Part shown: piece after piece, positions 1-9,835 of the stretch
Position numbering within the stretch: the stretch's first letter is position 1
How the letters are laid out: every line of letters starts with the position of its first letter
NCBI RefSeq assembly: GCF_003696285.1
Contig: NZ_RFFL01000005.1
Span: 119,736 to 183,735 of the forward strand
Length of the DNA: 64,000 bases
Direction: 5' to 3'
Source of the DNA: Stutzerimonas nitrititolerans
GTDB taxonomy: Bacteria; Pseudomonadota; Gammaproteobacteria; Pseudomonadales; Pseudomonadaceae
Program-made: the position numbers and the translations under genes
Notes under the pieces: generated by a model
Databases searched by the model: none
What the model saw: the letters and a program-made list of their open reading frames with translations, nothing else
What the model was told of the DNA's origin: nothing

Positions 1-199
1 GTTGCTGCGCCAAGTGGCGCCCGGCAAGGCGCGGGACGCAGGCGATGGTGAACCCTTGCCAAGTCTCGCCACGCCGTCTGGCGCCACTTGCCGCGCACCC
101 CTTCGGGCCGGGCCTGTTTTTGCGCGGTGCAGCGTTTCTCGTCGCTTATTTGGAACGACCAAACTGCACTCCTCGTGCCTTGCCTCGCGCAAAAACAGG
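1..199. repeat. Two adjacent inverted-repeat elements downstream of earP
   Basis: No gene is supported here. The first element has arms at about 5-27 and 72-101 sharing the core AAGTGGCGCC / GGCGCCACTTG. The second pairs GCCTGTTTTTGCGCG at about 112-126 with its exact complement at about 185-199, directly against the earP stop codon. Together they would fold as two hairpins. The second could help end earP transcription, but it has no clean U-tract. The overlapping short open frames look like shadows of the repeat. Whether this is a dispersed genomic repeat cannot be told from one window. Confidence 0.55.
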
Positions 200-1372
200 C
201 TACGGCGCGGCTGCGGACGAAACGGGAACAGACCCTAACCAATCTGTATAAAAAAAGACCAGCTTTCCCGCCAGATCGCCGTTGGCAACCTGCTTGTGCG
301 TCCAGCGTTCCGCATGGAGCTGGAGCATCATCTGGTGTTGTTGCATCGCGCACCAGGCTTCACCGCTGCCAACGCCATCGTTCCAGGCGCGCCAGAACGC
401 ACGCAAGGCATCGGTTGCGGCGGGTGCGAGATCACCACTGTAGAGCTCGAAGAAGGCATCCAGCTTGTCCCAGTGGGCATCCTCTTCCTGCGGATAGATG
501 TGCCATACCAGCGGCCGTCCAGCCCACTGCGCGCGAATGAACGACTCTTCGCCGCGTACGGCGTTGAAGTCGCAGCACCACAGCAACTGGTCGTACTGGT
601 TCTGCGTCATGAAAGGCAGCACGGCGATGTGCAGGCTGCCACGCTGGTGCTGCGCACCGGCACCCAGTTCGCCCACGCCCAGCCAGCGTGCCACGTCGCC
701 CAGTACCCGCCCCTCCGGTATCAGTAGTTGCGTGGTCTTGGGGCCTGCCGCCAGCACATCGAGCCAGCCGGGGATCGCGGCATTCTCGTAGGCGAACAGG
801 GAGATGAGCTGCGCGCCGGGCTGCAGTTCGATGCCGAAGCTGCCGAGCAAAGCTTCGCGGTGCTGCGGATCATTCCGGAATGCGTCACGTCGATCCAGCA
901 GATCACCTTCGCGCAACAGCCCACCGGTGCCCTGCTCGAAGCCCGGGAAGAAGAAATATTTATGCAACCCATCGGGCTGCATGGAAGGCAGCGCGTGGCA
1001 GCCGACTACCCAATCCTCGGCACTGAGGTATTCCAGGTTCAGCCAGAGAATGCGCCTGCCGCTGTCGGCCATCGCCGCTATGTAGGCGGGTGGCAGTTCG
1101 CAGGCGAACGCCTCGATCACCACATCCGCGGGTTCGGCCGCCTGCCAGTCCTTCGTCCAGTGACGAATCTCCACCTGCTCATGCCACTGCTGTGCGGCAC
1201 TGGCGCTGGCCGTCGGACACAGCCGCACGAAGGTCTCCAGATCATCGACCCAGAGGCGGACGCGCTGATCGTGCTCTGCAACCAGCTGCCGAGCCAGGCG
1301 CCAGGTCACCCCGATATCGCCGAAGTTATCCACTACGGCGCAGAAAATATCCCAACTCGCTTTGACAGACAA
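200..1372 (-). CDS. earP: EF-P arginine rhamnosyltransferase EarP (DUF2331)
   Basis: Cytoplasmic GT-B glycosyltransferase that transfers rhamnose from dTDP-rhamnose to the conserved arginine of elongation factor P, which helps ribosomes through polyproline stretches. The N-terminus has the family signature DIFCAVVDNFGDIGVTWRLA with the two essential aspartates. The C-terminal half has the RGEESFIRAQ segment of the nucleotide-sugar site. I chose the TTG start at 1372 (MSVKASWDIF) because AGGAG stands 8 nt upstream. The open frame runs further upstream but that part has no family similarity. The resulting 390 aa is close to the usual family length. The efp gene, usually a neighbour in pseudomonads, is not in this window and could lie beyond the left edge. 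Confidence 0.93.
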   Translation of the reverse strand: MSVKASWDIFCAVVDNFGDIGVTWRLARQLVAEHDQRVRLWVDDLETFVRLCPTASASAAQQWHEQVEIRHWTKDWQAAEPADVVIEAFACELPPAYIAAMADSGRRILWLNLEYLSAEDWVVGCHALPSMQPDGLHKYFFFPGFEQGTGGLLREGDLLDRRDAFRNDPQHREALLGSFGIELQPGAQLISLFAYENAAIPGWLDVLAAGPKTTQLLIPEGRVLGDVARWLGVGELGAGAQHQRGSLHIAVLPFMTQNQYDQLLWCCDFNAVRGEESFIRAQWAGRPLVWHIYPQEEDAHWDKLDAFFELYSGDLAPAATDALRAFWRAWNDGVGSGEAWCAMQQHQMMLQLHAERWTHKQVANGDLAGKLVFFYTDWLGSVPVSSAAAP

Positions 1373-1530
1373 AATCCCTGCTCCTGACCGGCACCGGCGA
1401 TGTTCGCGACTGCGCGAAAAGTTTGCAGGATACAGTTTGCGGGTGGGGCGATGACAGGCTTTCGCAGATGACTGGGCAGACAAACCCAGCAGGCTCGTCG
1501 AGGAAATATGCAACAGAGAGTCGTCATGGA

Positions 1531-1642
1531 GGTGAACCCTACCAGCCACACCCCGGCACACAATGTCACCGCTGCGGCTGCTCCCTTCCGGGCCTGACCG
1601 GGTTCACGGCTGATCGTTGCGAGGGGACCGGCAGGGCCCACC
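1531..1642 (-). ncRNA. ffs: 4.5S RNA of the signal recognition particle
   Basis: The minus strand carries the conserved SRP RNA core: GGTCAGGCCCGGAAGG, giving the GGAA tetraloop, followed by GAGCAGCCGCAGCGG. The outer ends (GGTGGGCCCTGCC and GGTAGGGTTCACC) pair to close the long hairpin, giving about 112 nt, close to the 114 nt of E. coli 4.5S RNA. The RNA binds Ffh to target membrane proteins co-translationally. Ends are estimated from pairing. It lies in the gap upstream of earP on the same strand, with no clear terminator between them. Confidence 0.93.
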
Positions 1643-1646
1643 ATGA

Positions 1647-2909
<1,263 letters not shown>

Positions 2910-2944
2910 GTACCGCGACGCTCGCATTGGTCTGAGGCACACCC

Positions 2945-3877
2945 TCAGCCCAACGCGGTATCCAGAAACATCATCACCGCGAAGCCACCCATCAGCCCCA
3001 GGGTAGCCGGCGTCTGATGGCCGTTGCGGTGGGTTTCCGGAATCACCTCGTGAGACACCACGAAGATCATCGCGCCCGCGGCGAGTCCAAGGCTGACCGG
3101 ATAAGCGATGGCGAAGCCGCTGGACATGCCGATACCCACCAGCGCGCCAAGCGGCTCCATCAAGCCGGATGCCGCAGCGACCAGTGCCGAAGTCAACGCC
3201 GATAGCCCGGTGGTGCGCAGCGCCAGCGCAACCGCCAGCCCTTCCGGAATGTCCTGAATGGAAATCGCGGTGGTCAATGGCAAACCGACGTTGAGATCGC
3301 CATTGGCGAAGCTCACGCCGATGGCCATGCCTTCCGGAATGTTATGCAGGGCGATGGCCAGCACGAACAGCCACACCCGGTTGAGCCTTTCACATTCAGG
3401 GCCGCACGGGCCGGTGCTCTCGTGCTCGTGCGGAGTGAAGTAATCCAGGCCGAGCATCAGCAACACACCCAGGCCGAGCCCGACCACGACGGTCAGTGCG
3501 GCAGCCGGACCGCTGCCAAAAAGTTCACGTCCCGCTTCCAGTCCGGGCAGGATCAATGAAAACGCGCTGGCCGCCAGCATCATCCCAGCCGCGAAACCGA
3601 GCATGCTGTCCTGGGTGCGAGTGGAGATATCGCGCAAACCGATGGCCAGAAAGGCCCCGACGGCAGTGGCGACGAACCCGGCGCTGCCACCAAGCATTGC
3701 GTAACGAAGGTTGCTCGCCTCGTTGCCCTGGAAGGCATTGATGCCGCCCGCGATCAACAGGAGCACGACCGCCAGGGCCGCTCCAGCCAATCCGAGGGTA
3801 ACCCATGGGCTGGCCTGCGCCTGAGCGAGCCAGGCGGAACGCAAGGTGGCTGCATGATTTGAGGTAGTGGTTGTCAT
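2945..3877 (-). CDS. ZIP-family divalent metal transporter
   Basis: 310-aa polytopic inner-membrane protein with about eight hydrophobic segments. The two signature metal-site helices are visible: HNIPEGMAIGVSF near residue 180 and QDIPEGLAVALAL about 35 residues later, each with the H/Q-x-x-PEG pattern of ZIP (ZupT-like) transporters. A cytoplasmic loop rich in His, Glu and Cys (TPHEHESTGPCGPECE) comes before the first. Likely imports zinc or related divalent metals. Start at 3877 (MTTTTSNH) is preceded by AGGA; an upstream in-frame ATG at 3907 is less likely. Metal preference cannot be read from sequence. Confidence 0.88.
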   Translation of the reverse strand: MTTTTSNHAATLRSAWLAQAQASPWVTLGLAGAALAVVLLLIAGGINAFQGNEASNLRYAMLGGSAGFVATAVGAFLAIGLRDISTRTQDSMLGFAAGMMLAASAFSLILPGLEAGRELFGSGPAAALTVVVGLGLGVLLMLGLDYFTPHEHESTGPCGPECERLNRVWLFVLAIALHNIPEGMAIGVSFANGDLNVGLPLTTAISIQDIPEGLAVALALRTTGLSALTSALVAAASGLMEPLGALVGIGMSSGFAIAYPVSLGLAAGAMIFVVSHEVIPETHRNGHQTPATLGLMGGFAVMMFLDTALG

Positions 3878-4037
3878 GGACGCCGAATCCTGAAAGCGGA
3901 CCGCCATTGTACGCCCACAAAACCTGCTCCCGACCCGCTCGGACCTGCACCTGAACCTATGGCCTTAATAGGCTCGCGCCATGAGACGCGCCACGCACGA
4001 ACAGCCGACGGGCAAACGAGAAAAACGGGCACAACGA

Positions 4038-4069
4038 AAAACGCCGCTTCCTGAAAGGAAGCGGCGTTT
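4038..4069 (-). terminator. Rho-independent terminator of the tRNA pair
   Basis: A 13-bp perfect stem (AAACGCCGCTTCC paired with GGAAGCGGCGTTT) with a 5-nt loop lies 8 nt past the tRNA-Gly 3' end. On the minus strand it is followed by a T-run. Confidence 0.9.
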
Positions 4070-4077
4070 CAAGTATT

Positions 4078-4153
<76 letters not shown>

Positions 4154-4171
4154 GCTACATCTACAGCAAAA

Positions 4172-4247
4172 TGGCGTCCCCTAGGGGACTCGAACCCCTG
4201 TTACCGCCGTGAAAGGGCGGTGTCCTAGGCCACTAGACGAAGGGGAC
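4172..4247 (-). tRNA. tRNA-Glu (anticodon TTC)
   Basis: 76-nt cloverleaf on the minus strand. The acceptor stem is GTCCCCT/AGGGGAC with encoded GCCA, the anticodon loop is CCTTTCACG (TTC), and the T-loop is GGTTCGAGTCC. It is the first gene of a two-tRNA transcript with its own strong promoter. Confidence 0.98.
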
Positions 4248-4320
4248 GCAGCCCGGAAGCTTACAGCTTTCATTCCGGCTTTCAGCGTTTGCGATGTGCT
4301 TCACGCTGCAAGTGGCGCGC

Positions 4321-4349
4321 ATTCTATGGAGAGCCCCGAGAGCCGTCAA
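4321..4349 (-). promoter_or_regulatory. Strong sigma-70 promoter of the tRNA-Glu/tRNA-Gly transcript
   Basis: On the minus strand TTGACG (4349-4344) and TAGAAT (4326-4321) are separated by exactly 17 bp. The predicted start is followed by a GCGCGCC GC-rich stretch resembling a stringent discriminator, typical of stable-RNA promoters. Confidence 0.85.
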
Positions 4350-4437
4350 GCGTCATGTGAAATTTTTTTTTGTTGAATGATCTCGACGCCCTTTCGCGCT
4401 ATCAGAGCGCCACCCAAGGCTCTACACTCGAACGAAA

Positions 4438-5226
4438 ATGATCGCGAGGTATGCCATCTTGTCACCGGCTCTGATTGCAGGATTGGTCGTCGCAGGCCTG
4501 TTCGTACTGATAGTCATCGGCTATCTCAGCCAGCTCGTCGAAAAGAACAAGCTGGAAAAGGCCCGTATGCGCGCGGACCTTTCCGACCGAATCCGCCGTT
4601 GCGCCACGCTGTCGCGCAGCTTCCCGGGGCAACTGATGACGCCGCCGCTGAAACTGTTGCTGACACGCCTGGAACTGTACCTGTGCGAGCGCCTGCAACC
4701 TCTGGATCGAACGAATCCCTCTCTGCCCGCGCGTATCGATGAGCTTCGCAACGCGGCGGTGCAAGGAGAGGAGATTCGCATCGAGAATCCACCCAAACAG
4801 ATTCTCAGCGAAGCGAGTGCCAAGGAGGCGCGCCTGCAGCTCGAAGACCTGCATGCGCTGATCGTCTGGGCTGCCAAGCAAGGACAGCTGGAAACCGAGG
4901 CTGCCAAACGCTGGCTGAGCAATGTCCAGCATATGCTGGTGATGCTGCATGTCGATTACTTCAACAACCAGGCCAGAGCCGCCCTGCAACAGAGCAATCC
5001 GCACAAGGCCCGGCTCGCCTACGAACGGGGTATCCAGTATCTGCGCAAGCAGAAGGAACAGGACAAGTACCAGCCACACCTCAAGCAGCTCGAAGCCGGT
5101 TACAAGCACGCCAATCAGCTTGAACAGACACAACGGCAACCCACGCTCGAGCAACCCAACGAGTTGGCCGAAGGCCTGAAGAATTTCGAAGACGATGATG
5201 ATTGGAAGATCAACAACATCTACTAG
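4438..5226 (+). CDS. Membrane-anchored hypothetical protein
   Basis: 262 aa. One N-terminal hydrophobic segment (about residues 8-28, ALIAGLVVAGLFVLIVIGYL) is followed by a charged, mostly helical soluble part, probably cytoplasmic. The tail is Gln- and acid-rich (LEQTQRQPTLEQPNELAEG, then EDDDDWKINNIY). I do not recognise a catalytic motif. Similar single-helix proteins are present in other pseudomonads but I cannot name a function. It follows the divergent tRNA promoter and is followed by the GST gene on the same strand, 90 nt away, possibly as a separate unit. Confidence 0.75.
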   Translation: MIARYAILSPALIAGLVVAGLFVLIVIGYLSQLVEKNKLEKARMRADLSDRIRRCATLSRSFPGQLMTPPLKLLLTRLELYLCERLQPLDRTNPSLPARIDELRNAAVQGEEIRIENPPKQILSEASAKEARLQLEDLHALIVWAAKQGQLETEAAKRWLSNVQHMLVMLHVDYFNNQARAALQQSNPHKARLAYERGIQYLRKQKEQDKYQPHLKQLEAGYKHANQLEQTQRQPTLEQPNELAEGLKNFEDDDDWKINNIY

Positions 5227-5315
5227 TCGAACCCAGCTACTGGCGGGCTCCGTCGCCGCCACTGTGACGTGACCCGACCTTCGCAGCGATGCGATCAATC
5301 CCGAGGAGAAACTCG

Positions 5316-5993
5316 ATGTCCTTGACCGTCTTTGGAGCCCCCCTGTCGCCGTTCGTCCGCAAGGTACGCCTGTGTCTGCTGGAAAAAGGCATGGAGTACC
5401 AGCTGGAAATGGTCATGCCCTTCACCCCGCCGGACTGGTACCTGCAGCTCAATCCGCTGGGCCGCATTCCGGCATTCAAGGATGCGGACGTCACCCTCGC
5501 CGACTCCAGCGTGATCTGCCAGTACCTCGACGAAGCCTATCCGGACCGACTGCCACTCTATGGCGACAACGCACCCCAGCGAGGTCAGGTGCGCTGGCTG
5601 GAGAAATATGCGGACTACGAGCTGGCCCCACTGACCACCTTCGGCATCTTCCGGAACCGGATCCTGAAGCCGAGCGCGGGCCATCCCTGCAACGAAGAAA
5701 GCGTCCAGGCTGCACTCAACGAGAAATTGCCCCCGCACCTGGACTATCTCGAACGACAGCTGGGCCAGCAGGATTACTTCGTCGGCGACCGGCTAACCAT
5801 GGCGGATATCGCGATCGCCAGCCAGTTGCTCAACATGGAGCACGGCGGCGAACGTCTGGACCCTGCCCGCTGGCCGGCACTGGCCGCCCATTACGAACGC
5901 ATGAAGGCGCGCGAATCCTTCGCCAGTATCCTGCCGGGCGAACAGCGAATGAATGCGAAGCTGGTCGAAATGGGCAAGGCCGCCAGCCATTGA
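5316..5993 (+). CDS. Glutathione S-transferase family protein
   Basis: 225-aa cytosolic GST fold. The N-terminal thioredoxin-like domain starts SLTVFGAPLSPFVRKVRLCL, with Ser10 in the position of the GSH-activating residue, and contains NPLGRIPAF (cis-Pro) and DSSVICQYLDE (glutathione gamma-glutamyl contact). The helical C-terminal domain has VGDRLTMADIAIASQL, the conserved N-capping box. ATG 5316 has a strong GAGGAG. The substrate cannot be inferred. It ends 4 nt from the convergent DUF815 gene. Confidence 0.88.
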   Translation: MSLTVFGAPLSPFVRKVRLCLLEKGMEYQLEMVMPFTPPDWYLQLNPLGRIPAFKDADVTLADSSVICQYLDEAYPDRLPLYGDNAPQRGQVRWLEKYADYELAPLTTFGIFRNRILKPSAGHPCNEESVQAALNEKLPPHLDYLERQLGQQDYFVGDRLTMADIAIASQLLNMEHGGERLDPARWPALAAHYERMKARESFASILPGEQRMNAKLVEMGKAASH

Positions 5994-5997
5994 GGTC

Positions 5998-6885
5998 TCA
6001 CGGCTGCGCCAGTAGCCGTGTGCCCACCCACTGCCGGGCGTATTGATAGGCGCAGCGTCCGTTGCGGTTACCCCGTGCGGTGGCCCAGCGGATCGCATCC
6101 TTTTCCAGCGCCTCGCTCCACTCCCAATCCAGGCCGGCCTGCGCGGCAAGCGAGCCGATCCAGTGGCGCACCACGTTCAGATAGTGCTCCTGACTGAAGG
6201 GATAGAAAGACAACCAGAGACCGAAGCGATCGGACAGCGCGATCTTGTCTTCTACCGCCTCGTTGGGGTGCAGTTCGCCATCCACCATCTGCCAGTTGTC
6301 GTTGTCGCTTTGCCGCTCGGGCACCAGGTGTCGGCGATTCGAGGTGGCGTACAGCAACACGTTTTCCGGCGCACGCTCCAGCGAGCCATCCAGCACGCTC
6401 TTGAGCACCCGGTAGTCGCCCTCGCCCGCCTCGAACGACAGATCGTCGCAGAACACCACGAAGCATTGCGGCTGTTCAGCCAGTAGCTCGACGACACGAG
6501 GCAGGTCCGCCAGATGGTCACGCTCGATCTCGATCAGACGCAGCCCCGCCACCGCATGCTCGGCCAGCAGCGCACGGATCAGCGAGGATTTGCCCGTGCC
6601 ACGCGAACCCCAGAGCAATACATGATTGGCCGGCAGGCCCGACACGAACTGACGGGTATTGGCTGACAGGAGATCACGCTGGCGATCGATACCGATCAGA
6701 TCATCCAGGCGCAGATCCAGCTCGACCTTCAGCGGCAGCAGGTATCCCGTCCGCCCATCGCGCACCCAGCGTGCGGCGAGGCTCTGCGTCCAGTCGAGCA
6801 CCGGACGTTGCGCCGGCAGCAATGGCTCGACACGCGACAGCAACGCCTCGGCACGCTGCAAGAAGGCTTTCAGTTCGGCATCCAT
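5998..6885 (-). CDS. DUF815-family AAA+ ATPase
   Basis: 295 aa. A P-loop GSRGTGKSSL is found near residue 95, Walker B-like CFVVFCDDLSF near residue 145 and an arginine-rich sensor stretch (LYATSNRRHLVPE). These match the DUF815 family of predicted ATPases, which are widespread but functionally unassigned. The protein has no membrane segments. It is convergent with the GST gene and lies 92 nt upstream of the convergent-side gpx start region on the same strand, so co-transcription with gpx and msrB is unlikely but not excluded. Confidence 0.85.
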   Translation of the reverse strand: MDAELKAFLQRAEALLSRVEPLLPAQRPVLDWTQSLAARWVRDGRTGYLLPLKVELDLRLDDLIGIDRQRDLLSANTRQFVSGLPANHVLLWGSRGTGKSSLIRALLAEHAVAGLRLIEIERDHLADLPRVVELLAEQPQCFVVFCDDLSFEAGEGDYRVLKSVLDGSLERAPENVLLYATSNRRHLVPERQSDNDNWQMVDGELHPNEAVEDKIALSDRFGLWLSFYPFSQEHYLNVVRHWIGSLAAQAGLDWEWSEALEKDAIRWATARGNRNGRCAYQYARQWVGTRLLAQP

Positions 6886-6977
6886 CTGACGACTCCGAAG
6901 AAGATTTCACGCCCGCCAGGGCGCAGATATCCAGAACGACCCAGGCGATATCGCGTGGGCCTTGGTGAAAGGAAGAG

Positions 6978-7460
6978 TTACAGCAGCGCTTCGATACGCT
7001 CGACCAGCGCCTGCGGCGGCGTGTTGGAGGCGAAACGCTCCACCGAAGCCCCCTGCTCGGCGATCAGGAACTTGGTGAAGTTCCATTTGATCGCCTTGCT
7101 GCCGAGCAGCCCCGGGGCACGCTTCTTGAGCTCGACGAACAGCGGGTGCGCGTCGGCACCGTTGACGTCCACCTTGGAGAACAATGGAAAGCTCACCCCG
7201 AAGTTGCGCTCACAGAAGGACGCGATCTGCGCCTCGTCACCCGGCTCCTGCCTGCCGAACTGGTTGCAGGGGAAACCGAGCACGACCAGGCCCTGATCCC
7301 GATAGCGCTGCCAGAGCGCCTCCAGCCCCTTGTACTGGGGTGTGAAACCACATTCGCTGGCGGTATTGACCACCAGCCACACCTTGCCGTCGAAGTCGGC
7401 CAGGGTCTTCTCCTGACCATCCATGGTGCGGCAGGGAATCTCGAGCAAGGAATCGCGCAT
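6978..7460 (-). CDS. Glutathione peroxidase (cysteine type)
   Basis: 160 aa. The active-site segment NTASECGFTPQYKGLE has Cys where selenoproteins have Sec. It is followed by GFPCNQFGRQEP (second conserved Cys and Gln) and KWNFTKFLI (Trp/Asn of the catalytic tetrad). Such bacterial enzymes often use thioredoxin rather than glutathione to reduce lipid and hydrogen peroxides. Start 7460 (MRDSLLEIP) was chosen because similarity begins there. It lies 25 nt downstream of msrB on the same strand, so the two probably form an oxidative-damage operon. Confidence 0.93.
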   Translation of the reverse strand: MRDSLLEIPCRTMDGQEKTLADFDGKVWLVVNTASECGFTPQYKGLEALWQRYRDQGLVVLGFPCNQFGRQEPGDEAQIASFCERNFGVSFPLFSKVDVNGADAHPLFVELKKRAPGLLGSKAIKWNFTKFLIAEQGASVERFASNTPPQALVERIEALL

Positions 7461-7485
7461 TGCGATGGGTCCCTTGTGTGCGTCG

Positions 7486-7884
7486 TCAGGCGTCGCGTGG
7501 CTGAAGGTCGAGGGAGGCGGAGTTGATGCAATAGCGTAGCCCGGTCGGAGCGGGACCGTCGGGGAATACGTGCCCCAAGTGCGAATCGCAGCGCGCGCAC
7601 TTGACTTCGATACGGTGCATGCCATGGCTGAAGTCATCGACGCTGGCGATGGCGTGGTCGCTCACCGGCTGAAAATAGCTCGGCCAGCCGCAGCCGGATG
7701 AAAACTTGGCGTCCGAATCAAAAAGCGGTTCGTTGCAACAGGCGCAGTGATAGATGCCAGGCACCTTGGTGTCGTTGTACTTGCCGGTGAAGGGACGCTC
7801 GGTAGCCCCCAGCCGACAGACCTGGAACTGCTCGTCCGAGAGCTGCTCCCGCCAGGCTTCGAGCGGTTTTTCCAGCTTTTCCAT
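7486..7884 (-). CDS. msrB: Peptide-methionine (R)-S-oxide reductase MsrB
   Basis: 132 aa. It reduces methionine-R-sulfoxide in proteins. It shows the two CxxC zinc pairs (CACC and CARC), the [10 protein letters not shown] segment and the catalytic RYCINSASL near the C-terminus. The start at 7884 has a near-perfect GAGGAGG. First gene of a likely msrB-gpx operon, divergent from alaA. Confidence 0.96.
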   Translation of the reverse strand: MEKLEKPLEAWREQLSDEQFQVCRLGATERPFTGKYNDTKVPGIYHCACCNEPLFDSDAKFSSGCGWPSYFQPVSDHAIASVDDFSHGMHRIEVKCARCDSHLGHVFPDGPAPTGLRYCINSASLDLQPRDA

Positions 7885-8074
7885 CGGTACACCTCCTCTA
7901 CTCAAAAAAGGCCGATCTGTACCTTTTCCGGCCGTCGGGCCGCACGTATGATGCGTTGCTCTTAGACGCCTAGTCTGGCAGCAGGTCTTCACGCTGCCAA
8001 GGCGCCCGGGTTCACGCCAAGCGCGGCCAGCCATTCCGGAGCTGGCGCCTTTTCACTTCGGGACATTCAGGATC

Positions 8075-9286
8075 ATGCAGGTCAGTAAATCGAACAAGCT
8101 CGCCAATGTCTGCTACGACATCCGCGGGCCGGTGCTCAAGCACGCCAAGCGTCTGGAGGAGGAAGGCCACCGCATCCTCAAGCTGAATATCGGCAACCCG
8201 GCGCCGTTCGGTTTCGAAGCACCGGAAGAAATCCTTCAGGACGTGATCCGCAATCTGCCGACCGCCCAGGGCTACTGCGACTCCAAAGGCCTGTTCAGCG
8301 CGCGCAAGGCCATCATGCAGTACTACCAGCAGAAACAGGTCGAAGGCGTGACCATCGAGGACATCTACCTCGGCAATGGCGTCTCCGAGCTGATCGTGAT
8401 GTCCATGCAGGCGCTGCTCAACAACGGTGACGAGGTGCTGATCCCGGCGCCCGACTACCCCTTGTGGACCGCCGCAGTCAGCCTGGCCGGCGGCAAGCCG
8501 GTGCATTACCTGTGCGACGAGCAGGCCAACTGGTGGCCTGACCTGGCCGACATCAAGGCCAAGATCACCCCCAACACCAAGGCGCTGGTGCTGATCAACC
8601 CGAACAATCCCACCGGCGCGGTTTACCCCAGAGAAGTGCTCGAGGGGATGGTCGAACTGGCGCGCCAGCATAATCTGGTGCTGTTCTCCGACGAGATCTA
8701 CGACAAGATCCTCTACGACGGCGCCGTTCACGTCTGCACCGCCTCCCTCGCACCGGACGTGCTCTGCCTGACCTTCAACGGCCTGTCCAAGTCCTACCGG
8801 GTGGCGGGTTTCCGCTCCGGCTGGGTAGTGATCACCGGCCCGAAACACAAAGCGCAGAGCTATATCGAAGGCCTGGATATCCTCGCCAACATGCGTCTGT
8901 GCGCCAACGTGCCCGCGCAACACGCCATCCAGACCGCACTGGGCGGCTACCAGAGCATCAACGACCTGGTATTGCCACCGGGACGCCTGCTGGAGCAGCG
9001 CAATCGTACCTGGGAGCTGCTCAACGACATTCCCGGTGTCAGTTGCGTGAAGCCCATGGGTGCGCTGTACGCATTCCCGCGGATCGATCCGAAGGTCTGC
9101 CCGATCCATAACGACGAGAAATTCGTACTGGATCTGCTGTTGTCCGAAAAGCTGCTGATCGTCCAAGGCACCGCGTTCAACTGGCCGTGGCCTGATCACT
9201 TCCGGGTGGTGACCCTGCCACGGGTGGATGACCTCGAGCAGGCCATCGGCCGCATCGGCAGCTTCCTCAAGACCTACCGCCAATAG
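8075..9286 (+). CDS. alaA: Alanine/pyruvate aminotransferase AlaA
   Basis: 403-aa fold-type I PLP aminotransferase. Visible are the substrate/PLP segments KLNIGNPAPFGF, NPNNPTGAVYP, FSDEIYDKILYDG and the Schiff-base lysine in NGLSKSYRVAGFRSGW. Length and motifs fit AlaA (YfbQ), which interconverts glutamate plus pyruvate with alanine plus 2-oxoglutarate. It is followed after only 5 nt by a small unknown gene, suggesting translational coupling. Confidence 0.93.
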   Translation: MQVSKSNKLANVCYDIRGPVLKHAKRLEEEGHRILKLNIGNPAPFGFEAPEEILQDVIRNLPTAQGYCDSKGLFSARKAIMQYYQQKQVEGVTIEDIYLGNGVSELIVMSMQALLNNGDEVLIPAPDYPLWTAAVSLAGGKPVHYLCDEQANWWPDLADIKAKITPNTKALVLINPNNPTGAVYPREVLEGMVELARQHNLVLFSDEIYDKILYDGAVHVCTASLAPDVLCLTFNGLSKSYRVAGFRSGWVVITGPKHKAQSYIEGLDILANMRLCANVPAQHAIQTALGGYQSINDLVLPPGRLLEQRNRTWELLNDIPGVSCVKPMGALYAFPRIDPKVCPIHNDEKFVLDLLLSEKLLIVQGTAFNWPWPDHFRVVTLPRVDDLEQAIGRIGSFLKTYRQ

Positions 9287-9291
9287 TCACA

Positions 9292-9747
9292 ATGGATCTG
9301 CAGATCGAGGACTTCTACAAGGATGTCGCGGGTGGCCTGTTGATGCTCTACCAGGCCTTCCCGCGCAAGACCGCACTGTACGTCGAAGACCTGATCGGCC
9401 ACGAGGAACCGGATGAGTTCGGCCTGCCCAGCAAGCGTCATCAGGGCTGCCTCGGCGCGCTGCTGTGGCTCGCCGAAGAGGGTTATGTCCGTTTCGAAAG
9501 CACCATCCAGTTCCAGGCGATCGACCAGGCGGTGCTGACCGAAAAAGCTTTCCTGCGTCTGACCGGCAGCGTCGCCGGTACAGAGATCGGCGCCGACGAC
9601 CTTCCCCCGAGCGTCCTGCGCGTGCAGGCAAGCCTCGCCCAGCAGCTCCGAGAAGCCCTGCGCAATGGTCATGGCGAGCAGCTGGCACGCCTCGTCCGCG
9701 TGCTGTTCGAGAGTCAGCTGTCGACCGCTCCCGAACAAACGACATAG
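9292..9747 (+). CDS. Hypothetical protein coupled to alaA
   Basis: 151 aa, soluble, acidic, no signal peptide. The middle part (HQGCLGALLWLAEEGYVRFE) resembles a winged-helix surface, but there is no firm domain match. It begins 5 nt after the alaA stop and has no separate Shine-Dalgarno of note, so it is probably translated from the same mRNA. Function unknown. Confidence 0.75.
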   Translation: MDLQIEDFYKDVAGGLLMLYQAFPRKTALYVEDLIGHEEPDEFGLPSKRHQGCLGALLWLAEEGYVRFESTIQFQAIDQAVLTEKAFLRLTGSVAGTEIGADDLPPSVLRVQASLAQQLREALRNGHGEQLARLVRVLFESQLSTAPEQTT

Positions 9748-9765
9748 CTTGAAATAGTCGCTCGG

Positions 9766-9794
9766 TTGAATAGCGCAGAGCCGAGCCTTATATA
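9766..9794 (+). promoter_or_regulatory. Putative sigma-70 promoter of htpX
   Basis: TTGAAT (9766-9771) and TATATA (9789-9794) are separated by exactly 17 bp, giving a leader of about 35 nt before the htpX ATG. In E. coli htpX is envelope-stress controlled. No CpxR box was recognised here. Confidence 0.55.
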
Positions 9795-9835
9795 GCCTAT
9801 CGTTCCTTATTCTTTACCCCGGAGTCTGCTGCAAC

